Made by a program: the position numbers and the translations under genes
In this document: positions 7,824-16,315 of the stretch, piece by piece
Layout of the letters: each line of letters opens with the position of its first letter
How positions within the stretch are numbered: the first letter of the stretch is position 1
Notes under the pieces: model-generated
What the model was told of the DNA's origin: nothing
Database searches by the model: none
The model's input: the letters and a program-made list of their open reading frames with translations, nothing else
Origin: Saprospiraceae bacterium
GTDB lineage: Bacteria; Bacteroidota; Bacteroidia; Chitinophagales; Saprospiraceae
Direction: 5' to 3'
Assembly: GCA_021604865.1 (NCBI GenBank)
Contig: BQJU01000037.1
Span: 1-64,000, forward strand
Length of the DNA stretch: 64,000 nucleotides

Positions 7824-9980
7824 ATGAAAATCACCGACACATACAAACTCCAGGGCTGGACCGTGCATCCTGAACTAAATCTGTTAAAAAACCAACAAAC
7901 CGAATTGGTTCTCAAACCTCGATTGATGCGCTTGCTGGATTATTTTTTACAAAATCCCGATGCAATTGTCACCAAAGATGATCTGCTCGAATACGTTTGG
8001 GAAGGGCGGCTGGTGACCGAAAATCTGCTAACAAAATCCATTTCAGAGTTACGCCAACTACTGAAAATCCATTTTCGGGAGGAGATCCAAATTGAAACAT
8101 TGAGAAATGTTGGTTATCGGCTGCAAATTAATCCTGTAATTACACCCGAGGTATCCAGGGAAACGCCAGTAAGTCTGAACGACGAAATAGTAAAACAACA
8201 GCCGCTACACACTTTTCATAACCGATGGATCTACGGCTTGTTAACGGGCATCGGTCTGGTCGGGTTACTGGCTTTTGTAACCTGGTCGGGGCCTCGTGAG
8301 CAATCGTGGATCATGAAACACCACAAAATCACCAGTTTGCCGGGGCTGGAGATGCACCCTGCCGTTTCACCTGATGGAAAGAATATTGCTTTTTCCTGGC
8401 GTAATGATGTCAATGATACGCCCCAAATATATGTTCGTCCCTTGCATTCCACTACGCCACGTAAATTGAGTAGCAGTGAATCCCTGGAATTTAGCCCGGT
8501 TTGGTCACTCGACGGACAACACCTGGTCTACATTCGCCAATTAAATTCAGGCCAACTTAAGTTGATAAAAAGCTCCATCATAGGCGTAGAAGAAATGGAA
8601 TTGGCCACGCTTGATTTTGTGATGGCAGATCAATTGTTATGGGCAAAAGACGGGCAAAGTTTGATTTTTCAGGCACAGCCAACCCTGAAGGATTCTAGAG
8701 CGCTCTATGCTTTTGACCAGACAACAGCTACCATAAAACAGTTGACACAACCACCCACAGGAATCTACGGCGATATTTATCCCAGCTACTCGGCAACAAT
8801 GGATAAAATTGCCTTTATCAGGGCTGATTTTGGTGAATCTATTTTTTCTCACGCCGCTCCTACTGAGGGAACCATCATGGAATTGCAGCTAACAACCGGA
8901 GACCTGCACCCACTAACAAAAGTGCATAGGGAAATCAATGGTTTTCTATATTATCCGGCGATGGATAGCTATCTCTGCTGGGTAACAGAGCAGTTGGGGC
9001 AATACACCATCATCAGCATTAATGGTGAGGGAAAACAAAACATCATCGGGCAAACTTCTGTTGGGGTGCCCCGCAATGCGACATTGCTACCAGGAAATAA
9101 AATCTGTTATGAATATTGGCGAAGCAATATGGATATCAGCACCTATCCGATAGTAGTGAATGTGCCAGAAAAAATCGGCCCACCCCAGGCCTTTTTGCAT
9201 TCTACCTCCTGGGATTGGGGGTTGAGTTTTGCGGCTAAAGCTTCCCGGGCCGCCTTTTTTTCTCAGCGAAATGGCTATTCAGAAATCTGGCTTACAGAAA
9301 CCAATGCGCCCCAAAATGCACGGCAGCTGACTCAACTTGAAAGTCCATTACTCAAATCACTGGCCCTTTCTCCTGATGGTCGGCAGATTGTTTTTAATAG
9401 TGTAAAAGACAACCAGGCTGATCTATACCTCATTCAGTCCAACGGCCAGGGTTTACAACAACTCACCAATAGCCAGGCAGACTACGCTGCCCCCGAATGG
9501 TCGGCAGATGGGCAATCGCTTTATTACAGTTCCAATACCAGCGGAGACTGGCAACTTTACGAACACAATCTAATTACCAATAAAGTCACACAACTAACTA
9601 CTGAGGGTGGTTTTCGTGCCCTGCCCGTTCCGCAAAACAAGGAGTTACTCTATTTTGTAAAATACACAGAGGATGGGTTGTGGCAATACAATCTCACGAC
9701 AAAAATCACCCAATTTGTAGCGCCCTTACAAGAACTTCATCACTCTATCAACTGGGCACTTACTGACCAGGGCGTATATTACCTGAGCTGGCAAAAAGGA
9801 GCCTGCTATCTGGAATATTACGATGTTGCAACCCAACAAAATCAGGCGATCCAGTTATTGGAGAACATGATAGCCGGCATCCCTTCGCTAGCGCTGTCTT
9901 CTGATTTTCAGTCGATTTTTGTTGCTAAAGGCAGTGGGTTGAATGCAGATATTTTAGAGATTGAGTTTTTGAAAGAGTGA
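7824..9980 (+). CDS. Transmembrane transcriptional regulator: winged helix plus PD40/TolB-like propeller
   Basis: This is a one-component, CadC-like membrane regulator of about 718 residues. Residues 5-100 form an OmpR-type winged helix (LVLKPRLMRLLDYFLQNP, TKDDLLEYVWEGRLV, LRQLLKIHFREEIQIETLRNVGYRLQI). One membrane helix lies at about 137-155 (WIYGLLTGIGLVGLLAFVTW). The remaining exported part carries PD40/WD40-like blades (HPAVSPDGKNIAFSW, FSPVWSLDGQHLVYI, SLALSPDGRQIVFNS, APEWSADGQSLYYSS). An upstream ATG at 7746 would add 26 residues without family similarity; a TAnnTTTG element at 7797 favours 7824. It is divergent from the VCBS protein gene, which may be its target. The signal it senses is unknown. 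Confidence 0.85.
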   Translation: MKITDTYKLQGWTVHPELNLLKNQQTELVLKPRLMRLLDYFLQNPDAIVTKDDLLEYVWEGRLVTENLLTKSISELRQLLKIHFREEIQIETLRNVGYRLQINPVITPEVSRETPVSLNDEIVKQQPLHTFHNRWIYGLLTGIGLVGLLAFVTWSGPREQSWIMKHHKITSLPGLEMHPAVSPDGKNIAFSWRNDVNDTPQIYVRPLHSTTPRKLSSSESLEFSPVWSLDGQHLVYIRQLNSGQLKLIKSSIIGVEEMELATLDFVMADQLLWAKDGQSLIFQAQPTLKDSRALYAFDQTTATIKQLTQPPTGIYGDIYPSYSATMDKIAFIRADFGESIFSHAAPTEGTIMELQLTTGDLHPLTKVHREINGFLYYPAMDSYLCWVTEQLGQYTIISINGEGKQNIIGQTSVGVPRNATLLPGNKICYEYWRSNMDISTYPIVVNVPEKIGPPQAFLHSTSWDWGLSFAAKASRAAFFSQRNGYSEIWLTETNAPQNARQLTQLESPLLKSLALSPDGRQIVFNSVKDNQADLYLIQSNGQGLQQLTNSQADYAAPEWSADGQSLYYSSNTSGDWQLYEHNLITNKVTQLTTEGGFRALPVPQNKELLYFVKYTEDGLWQYNLTTKITQFVAPLQELHHSINWALTDQGVYYLSWQKGACYLEYYDVATQQNQAIQLLENMIAGIPSLALSSDFQSIFVAKGSGLNADILEIEFLKE

Positions 9981-10031
9981 GGTTTAGGGGACAGAAGTTG
10001 AAAAGATAAAAAGGATATTAAACCCTTAATT

Positions 10032-10400
10032 TTAAGCTATTTTTATCAGCATCATTCCCATGACGATGATACTAATGCCGATCACTTTCATCAGGGTGAT
10101 TTGTTCTTTTAAAAACATGAATCCCAGAAAAGTGCCAATGGCTACCGCAAATTCTCTGGCAGCCACAACGTAGCTGACCGGTGCCATTTGAAACACAAAA
10201 AGAATGATATGCGGATATACCTCCCTGAACACAATCTGATCCGGATTAAGAAAAAACAAACATGGAGAAAAAAAGATACACCCTATGACCAATCCAATCC
10301 AAATGACCCCAAGGTCGCCGGAAACTTTTTTAGTCGCAAAGTTCCAAAGTGCATGGACTGTTGCTGACAAAATAACCAATAGGAAAGCAAGCGTTGGCAT
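10032..10400 (-). pseudogene. DMT/EamA transporter remnant with a large internal in-frame deletion
   Basis: The frame encodes 122 residues. Residues 1-65 match the N-terminus of a full-length EamA family transporter (MPTLAFLLVILSATVHALWN, then GVIWIGLVIGCIFF). From about residue 70 onward the sequence reads as the extreme C-terminal part of the same family (FQMAPVSYVVAAREFAVAIG, FLGFMFLKEQITLMKVIGIS). A normal member has about 290-300 residues and ten helices, so about 170 residues seem to be missing at the YPHI/ILF junction with the frame preserved. About four or five hydrophobic segments remain. It may be a relic or a shortened protein; it is not a regular four-helix SMR protein, because the C-terminal motif belongs to the second EamA repeat. 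It follows the GH78 gene by 13 bp. Confidence 0.65.
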
Positions 10401-10413
10401 GATTTTAAACCTT

Positions 10414-13400
10414 TTACAGTTCAACAACAAACTCATAAGTTCCGGAAACAAGCTCTAGCACAAGCGCTTTCTGATTAACCTTGCTTACCAAAGCCTTTCC
10501 ATGCACAAACAAACGCTTACCCTGAATAGTTAACCTTGCCGTGCTATTGGACGGAATGCTAAGTTTATAAATGACCTTCCCTCCATCTATTTTTTTCCAG
10601 GAGGAACTAATTTCTCCATAAGGACTTTGGTGACTAGCTGAAAAACGATCCAGCCCAGCCACGAAGTGGGGAGACAACAGGACATTTTTAAAGCCTGGTT
10701 GTGCAATATCTGGCTTGATGCCACCCAGGGCTTTGTAGAACCAGGCACCGATTTCTCCAAACATGATATGATTACGAGAAATATCAGACTTGGCGTCGAT
10801 GGGCCAATTTTCGAAGAGGGTTTCTGCGCCATTTTTGATCCACCATCCCCAGGAAGGAAAAGTATCCTGAGCGGCAAGCTCGTAGGCCAGGTCGGCATAA
10901 CCATTTTCGCTCAGGGCATTCAACAAAGTCTTTGTACCTAAAAGGCCAACATTTAGGCGTTTATTATCAGACAAAACTTTATTCTTTAGCTGTTCCGCCA
11001 CTTTTTTTCGCAAGGTATCCGGTACAATCCCCCAATAGAGAGGAGCACTGAGTTCTGTTTGAAAACCACTGGCATAGCTGCCGGTTTCCACATTGAGAAA
11101 TTTGTCGTTGATGGCCGCTTTAATATTTTCTGCAAGCTCTCGATAGGTCCTATGGTCGGTCGGTTTGTTTAATAAATTGGCCGCTTTTGCCAGAATGGAG
11201 GCGTCCACGTAATAATAAATTGAAGAAGTCAGTTCTTTGTCCGAGACATCCTTCACCGGTATCCAGTCGCCAAGGCCCCAATCGGTGAGGTGGGAGGGGC
11301 TAATATCAGCAATATGGTCGACATAGCGTTTGATGTTTTCGTAGCAGGCGGCCAGTAGTGTTGTATCTCCATAAAAAAGATAAATGTTCCAGGGGATAAT
11401 GGCGATAGTGCTGGTCCAATCCGGGCCATTTCCCCAGTCATACCCCCACCCATGTGTAGGAATAATGGATGGCAATACCCCATTTGCTTGTTGTTCGTCG
11501 CGATGGTCTGCCAGCCATTTTTCATAAATGGTGATGCCATCAAAATTATAAAGACCCGTTTCGCTGGCAATGTGAGCATCGCCAGTCCAGCCGTTTTTTT
11601 CCCGTTGTGGACAATCTGTAGGGTAGCCAAAAAGGTTGGATAAATAGGAATTATTGGTAGCCTGCCAAATCTTATTGATCAAAGTATCCGAACTGTGAAT
11701 CCGTCCCGCAATGGGCACATCACTGTGCATGCGCATGCCGATCAAACTTTCCTTGCCAAGCTGAATGGGGCGGTCGCTACTAACTTCGACATATTGGAAA
11801 CCCTTATAATTAAAACGCGGCATAAAGGTTTCCATTCCTTCTCCTTTTAAAATAAAAATATCTGTCTGGAATGGATCACTGTCATCTGTTGGCCGGTAGT
11901 GGACATCAATGTTTGATTGATCAATAACACCGTTCTCGTCCAGCATTTCAGCATGTTTTAACCGGATGGACGTCCCTGCTTCTCCCTGCACTTTTAGCTG
12001 GCTGATTCCAGCGATATTGGTCCCCAAATCAAACAAATATTTCTGGTCATTAATTTTAGTAAAGTTGACGACTGGGATCTTTTCGGTGATGCGAATTGGG
12101 TGTAATACCTGCGCCACGATCTGTTGTGAGGGAGCCTCTACTTCCATTGCCGCCTGCCACTGACTATCATCAAAACCAGGTGTATCCCAACCAGGTTGCT
12201 CCAGTTGGGCGTCATAATGTTCCGCAGTATAAATGCTATTAAAAACCACGGGACTAAGAGCAGTTTTCCAATCTTTGCCTGTTGTAATGACGGCTTTGGT
12301 ACCATCTGCATAAGTCAGGTGAAGGTTCAGGCAGAATCTAGGTCTTGCCCGCCAGTGGGCTTTGTGAAAATCCCAGACCGCCGTCGATTGATGGTTGTAC
12401 CAGCCATTACCTAGCAACACACCCAATGTCACCGTATCGGTTTGTAGATGATTCGTGACGTCATAAGTCAGGTACAGATTGCGTTTGTCAAAGCGGGTAT
12501 ACATTGGATCCAGCAGATGGTCTCCCACTTTCCGGCCATTAATTGACAATTCAAATAATCCGGCGGCGGTGATGTAGATTCGGGCTTTTATTATTTTACC
12601 GGAAGGGGTAAATACCTTTCTAAAATAAGGCGCGGCTTTTATATCGATATCTTCCGTATCCAAGATAAAGGCTCCCAGCCAGTTTTTTGTCTCCATCATG
12701 CCCGTTTCAAAATAGGCAACCGGAGCCAATGGACTTTTTTTGTTGTTTTCGTCCCAAAGCTGCACCGTCCAATAAAACCTCGTAAATGGTTCAAGGGGTT
12801 TTCCCCGGAAGTGGACCAGCATTTCGTCGCCTTCAAGTTGTTGGGTGTCCCAAACATTTCCGACACCTCCAGCTACTGCTGTAGAATCAGTACCAACTAT
12901 AAGTCTGTATGCATTTTGCCGACTACCTTTCCGCTGTTCCTGCATTTGCCACCGTAGTCTGGGCAATTGAGCATCAATACCGATGGGATTGACCAGGTAT
13001 TCGCAGGTTAAATTTGTTGGTGCATTGGGCTGCGATGGTTTGTTGCAGGCAAAGATCACGTTAGGTAGAGAAAGTGTCTTAAGTTGGGCCTCTCTCAACA
13101 GTGCCCAATTGCTTTCTGAAGGCTCCTTTTTTGATTCCATGAAATTGGCCAATTGTACAAACAAAAAAGGAAAATCGCCCTGATGCCAATCGTTCCGCCA
13201 GTTCCGGATTAAAGTTGCAAATAGTTCGCTGTATTCATCAGCTCTTTCCGTATTTGACTCTCCGGAACAAATCCAGACATCACCCACCAATATATTTTGA
13301 ATCGTTATCAAGTTGCTTCCCTCCAACTCCATAGTGTACGGGCCACCGGTTTTCAGGTTCGACAATTCAACCTGCCATTCTCCAGATTCATCGGTTACAG

Positions 13401-13590
13401 CCGTATGCATCGAATTCAGGAATGTCCCCGTAATTTCTTCACCTGGCGATGCCCAGTCCCATATTTCCACCTTCGCATCCCGTTGCAATACCATACCCTC
13501 ACTAATTAATTTGGGAAGGCTTATCGTCCCCATTACCACCAAAGGGATAGTCCATAAACAAAGCAATAGAATGATTGATTTTAACTTCAT
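10414..13590 (-). CDS. GH78 alpha-L-rhamnosidase fused to a truncated sialate O-acetylesterase N-terminus
   Basis: This exported 1058-residue protein has a signal peptide at 1-21. Residues 22-108 are the N-terminal beta domain of a sialate O-acetylesterase (MVLQRDAKVEIWDWASPGEE, ILVGDVWICSG). At 110-113 GESN follows, and the text then jumps to what is normally the middle of such enzymes (TERADEYSELFATLIRNWRN, PFLFVQLANF). From about 178 the sequence changes again to FACNKPSQPNAPTNLTCEYL, which looks like the lipobox and mature start of a rhamnosidase lipoprotein. The rest is a complete GH78 enzyme, with an N-terminal sandwich and an alpha/alpha barrel with DCPQREKNGWTGDAH near 659 that contains the general-acid glutamate. 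It should release terminal alpha-L-rhamnose. The esterase part lacks its C-terminal catalytic region and is presumably inactive. Confidence 0.85.
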   Translation of the reverse strand: MKLKSIILLLCLWTIPLVVMGTISLPKLISEGMVLQRDAKVEIWDWASPGEEITGTFLNSMHTAVTDESGEWQVELSNLKTGGPYTMELEGSNLITIQNILVGDVWICSGESNTERADEYSELFATLIRNWRNDWHQGDFPFLFVQLANFMESKKEPSESNWALLREAQLKTLSLPNVIFACNKPSQPNAPTNLTCEYLVNPIGIDAQLPRLRWQMQEQRKGSRQNAYRLIVGTDSTAVAGGVGNVWDTQQLEGDEMLVHFRGKPLEPFTRFYWTVQLWDENNKKSPLAPVAYFETGMMETKNWLGAFILDTEDIDIKAAPYFRKVFTPSGKIIKARIYITAAGLFELSINGRKVGDHLLDPMYTRFDKRNLYLTYDVTNHLQTDTVTLGVLLGNGWYNHQSTAVWDFHKAHWRARPRFCLNLHLTYADGTKAVITTGKDWKTALSPVVFNSIYTAEHYDAQLEQPGWDTPGFDDSQWQAAMEVEAPSQQIVAQVLHPIRITEKIPVVNFTKINDQKYLFDLGTNIAGISQLKVQGEAGTSIRLKHAEMLDENGVIDQSNIDVHYRPTDDSDPFQTDIFILKGEGMETFMPRFNYKGFQYVEVSSDRPIQLGKESLIGMRMHSDVPIAGRIHSSDTLINKIWQATNNSYLSNLFGYPTDCPQREKNGWTGDAHIASETGLYNFDGITIYEKWLADHRDEQQANGVLPSIIPTHGWGYDWGNGPDWTSTIAIIPWNIYLFYGDTTLLAACYENIKRYVDHIADISPSHLTDWGLGDWIPVKDVSDKELTSSIYYYVDASILAKAANLLNKPTDHRTYRELAENIKAAINDKFLNVETGSYASGFQTELSAPLYWGIVPDTLRKKVAEQLKNKVLSDNKRLNVGLLGTKTLLNALSENGYADLAYELAAQDTFPSWGWWIKNGAETLFENWPIDAKSDISRNHIMFGEIGAWFYKALGGIKPDIAQPGFKNVLLSPHFVAGLDRFSASHQSPYGEISSSWKKIDGGKVIYKLSIPSNSTARLTIQGKRLFVHGKALVSKVNQKALVLELVSGTYEFVVEL

Positions 13591-13600
13591 GTTTTACCAT

Positions 13601-14074
13601 TTATTCCTTCATAGCCGCCTCCACCTCTGCCCAGGTATCCCAAATAGTTTGTAGTAAAGATTTAAATTCATCTGCATGATCACTAGTTTCCAATTGATCA
13701 AAAAGCACATGCATTTCCCCTCGCAGATCAGGATAGTGGTCGGTTACTGCCAGCATAGCCACCCAGGTATCCCGGTGTTTCTTGAAAGCCGTACTAAAAG
13801 CCTTGGAGCAATGGCGGTAATTTAATTGATGCATGCCATCTACATAATGCTGGATCGTTTCACTTAATGAAATGGTCTCACAGGCATAGTTGCGGACTTT
13901 CCCCAAGGAGTCATCCAAGGCAATGACCTGGTTGATGCATTCACGTTCATTAATCTGTTTTTGGCTACCAGTTATGTTGTGACTAATTTGTTTTGATGGG
14001 CGACAGGAAAAAATTAGTAAGGTGCCCATAATCAACATGGAAATCGGAAGTCTATTTTGAATTTTCATAGTCAT
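13601..14074 (-). CDS. Small hypothetical lipoprotein
   Basis: The protein has about 155-157 residues; the start may be ATG 14074 or 14068, two codons apart. A signal peptide ends in the lipobox LIFSC, so it is a probable lipoprotein. The mature part is helical and polar, with spaced His, Trp and Asp residues (GMHQLNYRHCSKAF, KKHRDTWVAM, DHYPDLRGEMHVLFDQL, WDTWAEVEAAMKE). I recognise no family. The stop lies 10 bp before the GH78 start on the same strand, so it probably heads an operon with the rhamnosidase gene and the DMT remnant. Confidence 0.7.
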   Translation of the reverse strand: MTMKIQNRLPISMLIMGTLLIFSCRPSKQISHNITGSQKQINERECINQVIALDDSLGKVRNYACETISLSETIQHYVDGMHQLNYRHCSKAFSTAFKKHRDTWVAMLAVTDHYPDLRGEMHVLFDQLETSDHADEFKSLLQTIWDTWAEVEAAMKE

Positions 14075-14170
14075 GAAGGGTGAATTTCTACTAAAAATAC
14101 ATTTTTTACGCGCTTATTAAAAAATTCCACCTCCATTATCTCTGTGTCCATTAATAAACACTTAATGGCC

Positions 14171-14758
14171 TCAAAGATCCTTACTCCAAAATTGCAGTGC
14201 TTTTTTACTTTCTTGTGATTCGCCGACCTCTTTCCAGGAAAGATAGCAGATATACCCATCCTGTTTGGAGAACCCTCTTTTTTTCCAAAACTCATCTAGT
14301 GGGAAATAATCTTTCGGTCTTTGCGGGTGATCATCTGCTCTTACCACGCCACAAAAAGTGAGCTTGGTAAAGCTAAGCAATTTTCGGGCCCAGGCCTCCC
14401 TTTCCTGAAAGAATTGCACCCCGATACCTTGTCCTCTGTATTTTTTCAACAGAACCGATTCGCTGAAGTAGAATACCTTGCTGATTTCCTGCTGATGATC
14501 TATCCAGGGCTGCTGAATATCTGGTGTTTCATTTTCGAGCGGCATTCCGGTGGAGGCACCAATCACCTGCTCACCATCAAAGGCGATAACCATGATACTA
14601 TCATTTGATTGGAACAACGTTTCGAGATAGTTTTCTTCGTATTCCAAGGAGCCATCATAGAGATAGGGAAACTCCCGAAACACCTGAATCCTGAGGCGGG
14701 CCAGGTCATTTTTAAAGGGGCGGGCATCTGCTTGGGTGAATGATTTGATGACGATCAT
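14171..14758 (-). CDS. GNAT family N-acetyltransferase
   Basis: This 195-residue protein resembles the GNAT fold: a beta1-alpha1 start (IKSFTQADARPFKNDLARLR), beta4 (SIMVIAFDGEQVIGASTGMP) and the acetyl-CoA-binding motif A (SVLLKKYRGQGIGVQFFQER, with the R/Q-x-x-G-x-G/A signature as RGQGIG near 112-117). The C-terminus (FWKKRGFSKQDGYICYLSWK) is typical of the last strands. The acceptor substrate is unknown. It is on the same strand as the lipoprotein/rhamnosidase group, 96 bp upstream, and has its own start at ATG 14758. Confidence 0.85.
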   Translation of the reverse strand: MIVIKSFTQADARPFKNDLARLRIQVFREFPYLYDGSLEYEENYLETLFQSNDSIMVIAFDGEQVIGASTGMPLENETPDIQQPWIDHQQEISKVFYFSESVLLKKYRGQGIGVQFFQEREAWARKLLSFTKLTFCGVVRADDHPQRPKDYFPLDEFWKKRGFSKQDGYICYLSWKEVGESQESKKALQFWSKDL

Positions 14759-14896
14759 GATCTTAATTTATAGGTTTTAATTTTATCCAATCATCTTCCC
14801 TTGCCAAATAATCAAAAAACATCCCCTCTCAATCAAGAGCCCCTGGAGTTTTGGTCATAAAGCAAGAAATTGCAATATCAAAAAAAAAATACCACA

Positions 14897-15103
14897 ATGA
14901 AAACGAATTCCAGAATCCGCAGACAGTTTATTAATCAGCCATCACCCAACAATGCCGTTTCGGATCCCTCTTTCATAGAGACCGCCGGAAAAAACCAAAT
15001 AAAAACCATTCCTCCGGATTATTCCAGTATGATGGCTGAAATAGAAAAGGTCAGTGATCCTGTTTCTTTTGAGGAATTGAAGGCCTTTTATGGGTTGGTG
15101 TAA
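14897..15103 (+). CDS. Small hypothetical protein
   Basis: The 68-residue frame starts at ATG 14897 (MKTNSRIRRQF); an earlier in-frame ATG at 14870 adds nine residues. The N-terminal half is basic and Asn/Ser/Pro-rich and the C-terminal half is acidic and helical (YSSMMAEIEKVSDPVSFEEL). No signal peptide or family is recognised, and there is no GG leader motif. Its stop codon TAA is the first three bases of a large hairpin element (15101-15200). Coding potential is moderate. Confidence 0.4.
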   Translation: MKTNSRIRRQFINQPSPNNAVSDPSFIETAGKNQIKTIPPDYSSMMAEIEKVSDPVSFEELKAFYGLV

Positions 15104-15200
15104 TAGAGTTGTTACGTAGGGGGTATGACGGGGCAAAAACAGGTGGATTTCCATAGCTAAAGCCATCCCAATGCCCTTCCCCTGCGCAACAACTCTATTA
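15101..15200. repeat. Hairpin repeat element, copy 1
   Basis: TAATAGAGTTGTT at 15101-15113 is perfectly complementary to 15188-15200, and pairing continues inward through ACGTAGGGG/CCCCTGCGC with one mismatch and one wobble. The right half read on the minus strand (TTGTTGCGCAGGGG, then AGGGCATTGGG) is nearly the same as 53142-53167. The two loci are therefore copies of one small palindromic element. It overlaps the stop of the upstream small ORF. Confidence 0.65.
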
Positions 15201-15250
15201 TTTCAGCACCAAAACACTTTTCTACCAAAAAAATAATTTGACAATTCAAA

Positions 15251-16216
15251 ATGCATAGAAATATGATGGCACAACGAATTTTAAGCATTGATTACAAATC
15301 ATTCCGCTTTCAAATTTTCATGTGTTTTTCAATACTCTTTTTTTTAACATCTTGTGGCAAAGAGGACATAGTGCAGGACCAAGATCCCAATGATGACTTA
15401 TACCGGATTCCGGTGGTGGTTCATGTTATTCACAAGGGGGAGGTGATAGGTGAAGGGTATAATCTTTCGGAAGAAAGAATTTTGGGTCAAATAGAGACGC
15501 TAAATGAAGATTACAGGAGAAAAGAAGGAACAAGGGGTTTTAATGACCATCCTGATGGAGCGGATACAAAAATTGAATTTGTGCTTGCAAAGTCAACACC
15601 AGATGGCCAGCCAACCAATGGTATTGTAAGGATCAATTCAACCTTGGTTGATAATCCTATTCCTCCGAATCACCGATTTGACTATCTCGCATTTTATAGT
15701 TATTGGGATTATGAGCATTACCTGAATATTTGGGTCGACCCACTGCAGCCGTTAGCTATTGATATTGTTCTAGGTTTCGGAACCGGCCCCAATACTGACC
15801 TACCTGGTAACGACTTGTTCTCTCCGGGAGAACCCACTCAGGCGGAGGGCGTAATTATCAATTCATTCCATTTCGGTGAATCGGGAATACAATCTGACTA
15901 TAATCTTGGAAGAACCTTAACTCATGAAGTCGGCCATTATCTTGGATTGTTGCATTTATGGGGAAACGGTGATTGTGCGACAAATGATTATTGTGAAGAT
16001 ACTCCTCCGGTTACAAGTCATAATACCGGATGCCCTTCAAACCCTCCGTTGGCATGTAACGGTGAACCAGCTTTGGTTGAAAACTACATGGATTATAATG
16101 CGGACAATTGTATGAATATGTTCACTAACGATCAAGTAGCACGAATGCATTATGTCCTAAAAAACAGTGTTGCACGAAAGTCTTTACTTGACTCTCCAGG
16201 GTTAAATAAGCCCTAA
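15251..16216 (+). CDS. Pappalysin-like (M43B) zinc metalloprotease lipoprotein
   Basis: The N-terminus ends in a lipobox (LFFLTSCGK), preceded by an unusually long 23-residue stretch; a start at Met24 would give a more standard lipoprotein signal. The protease domain contains the extended zinc motif HEVGHYLGLLH (H225, E226, H229, H235) and a Met-turn region NYMDYNADNCMNMFT. The preceding sequence (YRIPVVVHVIHKGE, QIETLNEDYRRKEG, VEFVLA-like) is typical of cytophagalysin/pappalysin family M43. Several Cys pairs (NGDCATNDYC, GCPSNPPLAC) are probably disulfide-bonded. It should cleave extracellular peptides. There is no T9SS tail. Lipoprotein anchoring would place it on the outer membrane. Confidence 0.88.
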   Translation: MHRNMMAQRILSIDYKSFRFQIFMCFSILFFLTSCGKEDIVQDQDPNDDLYRIPVVVHVIHKGEVIGEGYNLSEERILGQIETLNEDYRRKEGTRGFNDHPDGADTKIEFVLAKSTPDGQPTNGIVRINSTLVDNPIPPNHRFDYLAFYSYWDYEHYLNIWVDPLQPLAIDIVLGFGTGPNTDLPGNDLFSPGEPTQAEGVIINSFHFGESGIQSDYNLGRTLTHEVGHYLGLLHLWGNGDCATNDYCEDTPPVTSHNTGCPSNPPLACNGEPALVENYMDYNADNCMNMFTNDQVARMHYVLKNSVARKSLLDSPGLNKP

Positions 16217-16237
16217 GAGCTTGTTTGGCCGAGAACT

Positions 16238-16306
16238 CAATTGGAGGATTAATCAAAAAAATAGATTTATATTTCCTTCCTATTTTTTTGATTAATCCTC
16301 CAATTG
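16238..16306. promoter_or_regulatory. 27-bp perfect inverted repeat just upstream of the GntP gene
   Basis: The arms at 16238-16264 and 16280-16306 are exactly complementary over 27 bp, with a 15-nt AT-rich loop. The structure ends 9 nt before the GntP start codon at 16316, so in mRNA it would occlude the ribosome-binding region. It also contains A7/T7 runs and could serve as a bidirectional terminator of the protease gene. Confidence 0.7.
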
Positions 16307-16315
16307 AACCTACTC

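Noticed and set aside
15101-15200. Intrinsic terminator of the small ORF at 14897
   Set aside because: The hairpin is about 100 nt long, lacks a following T-run and recurs at 53134, so it is better seen as a repeat element.
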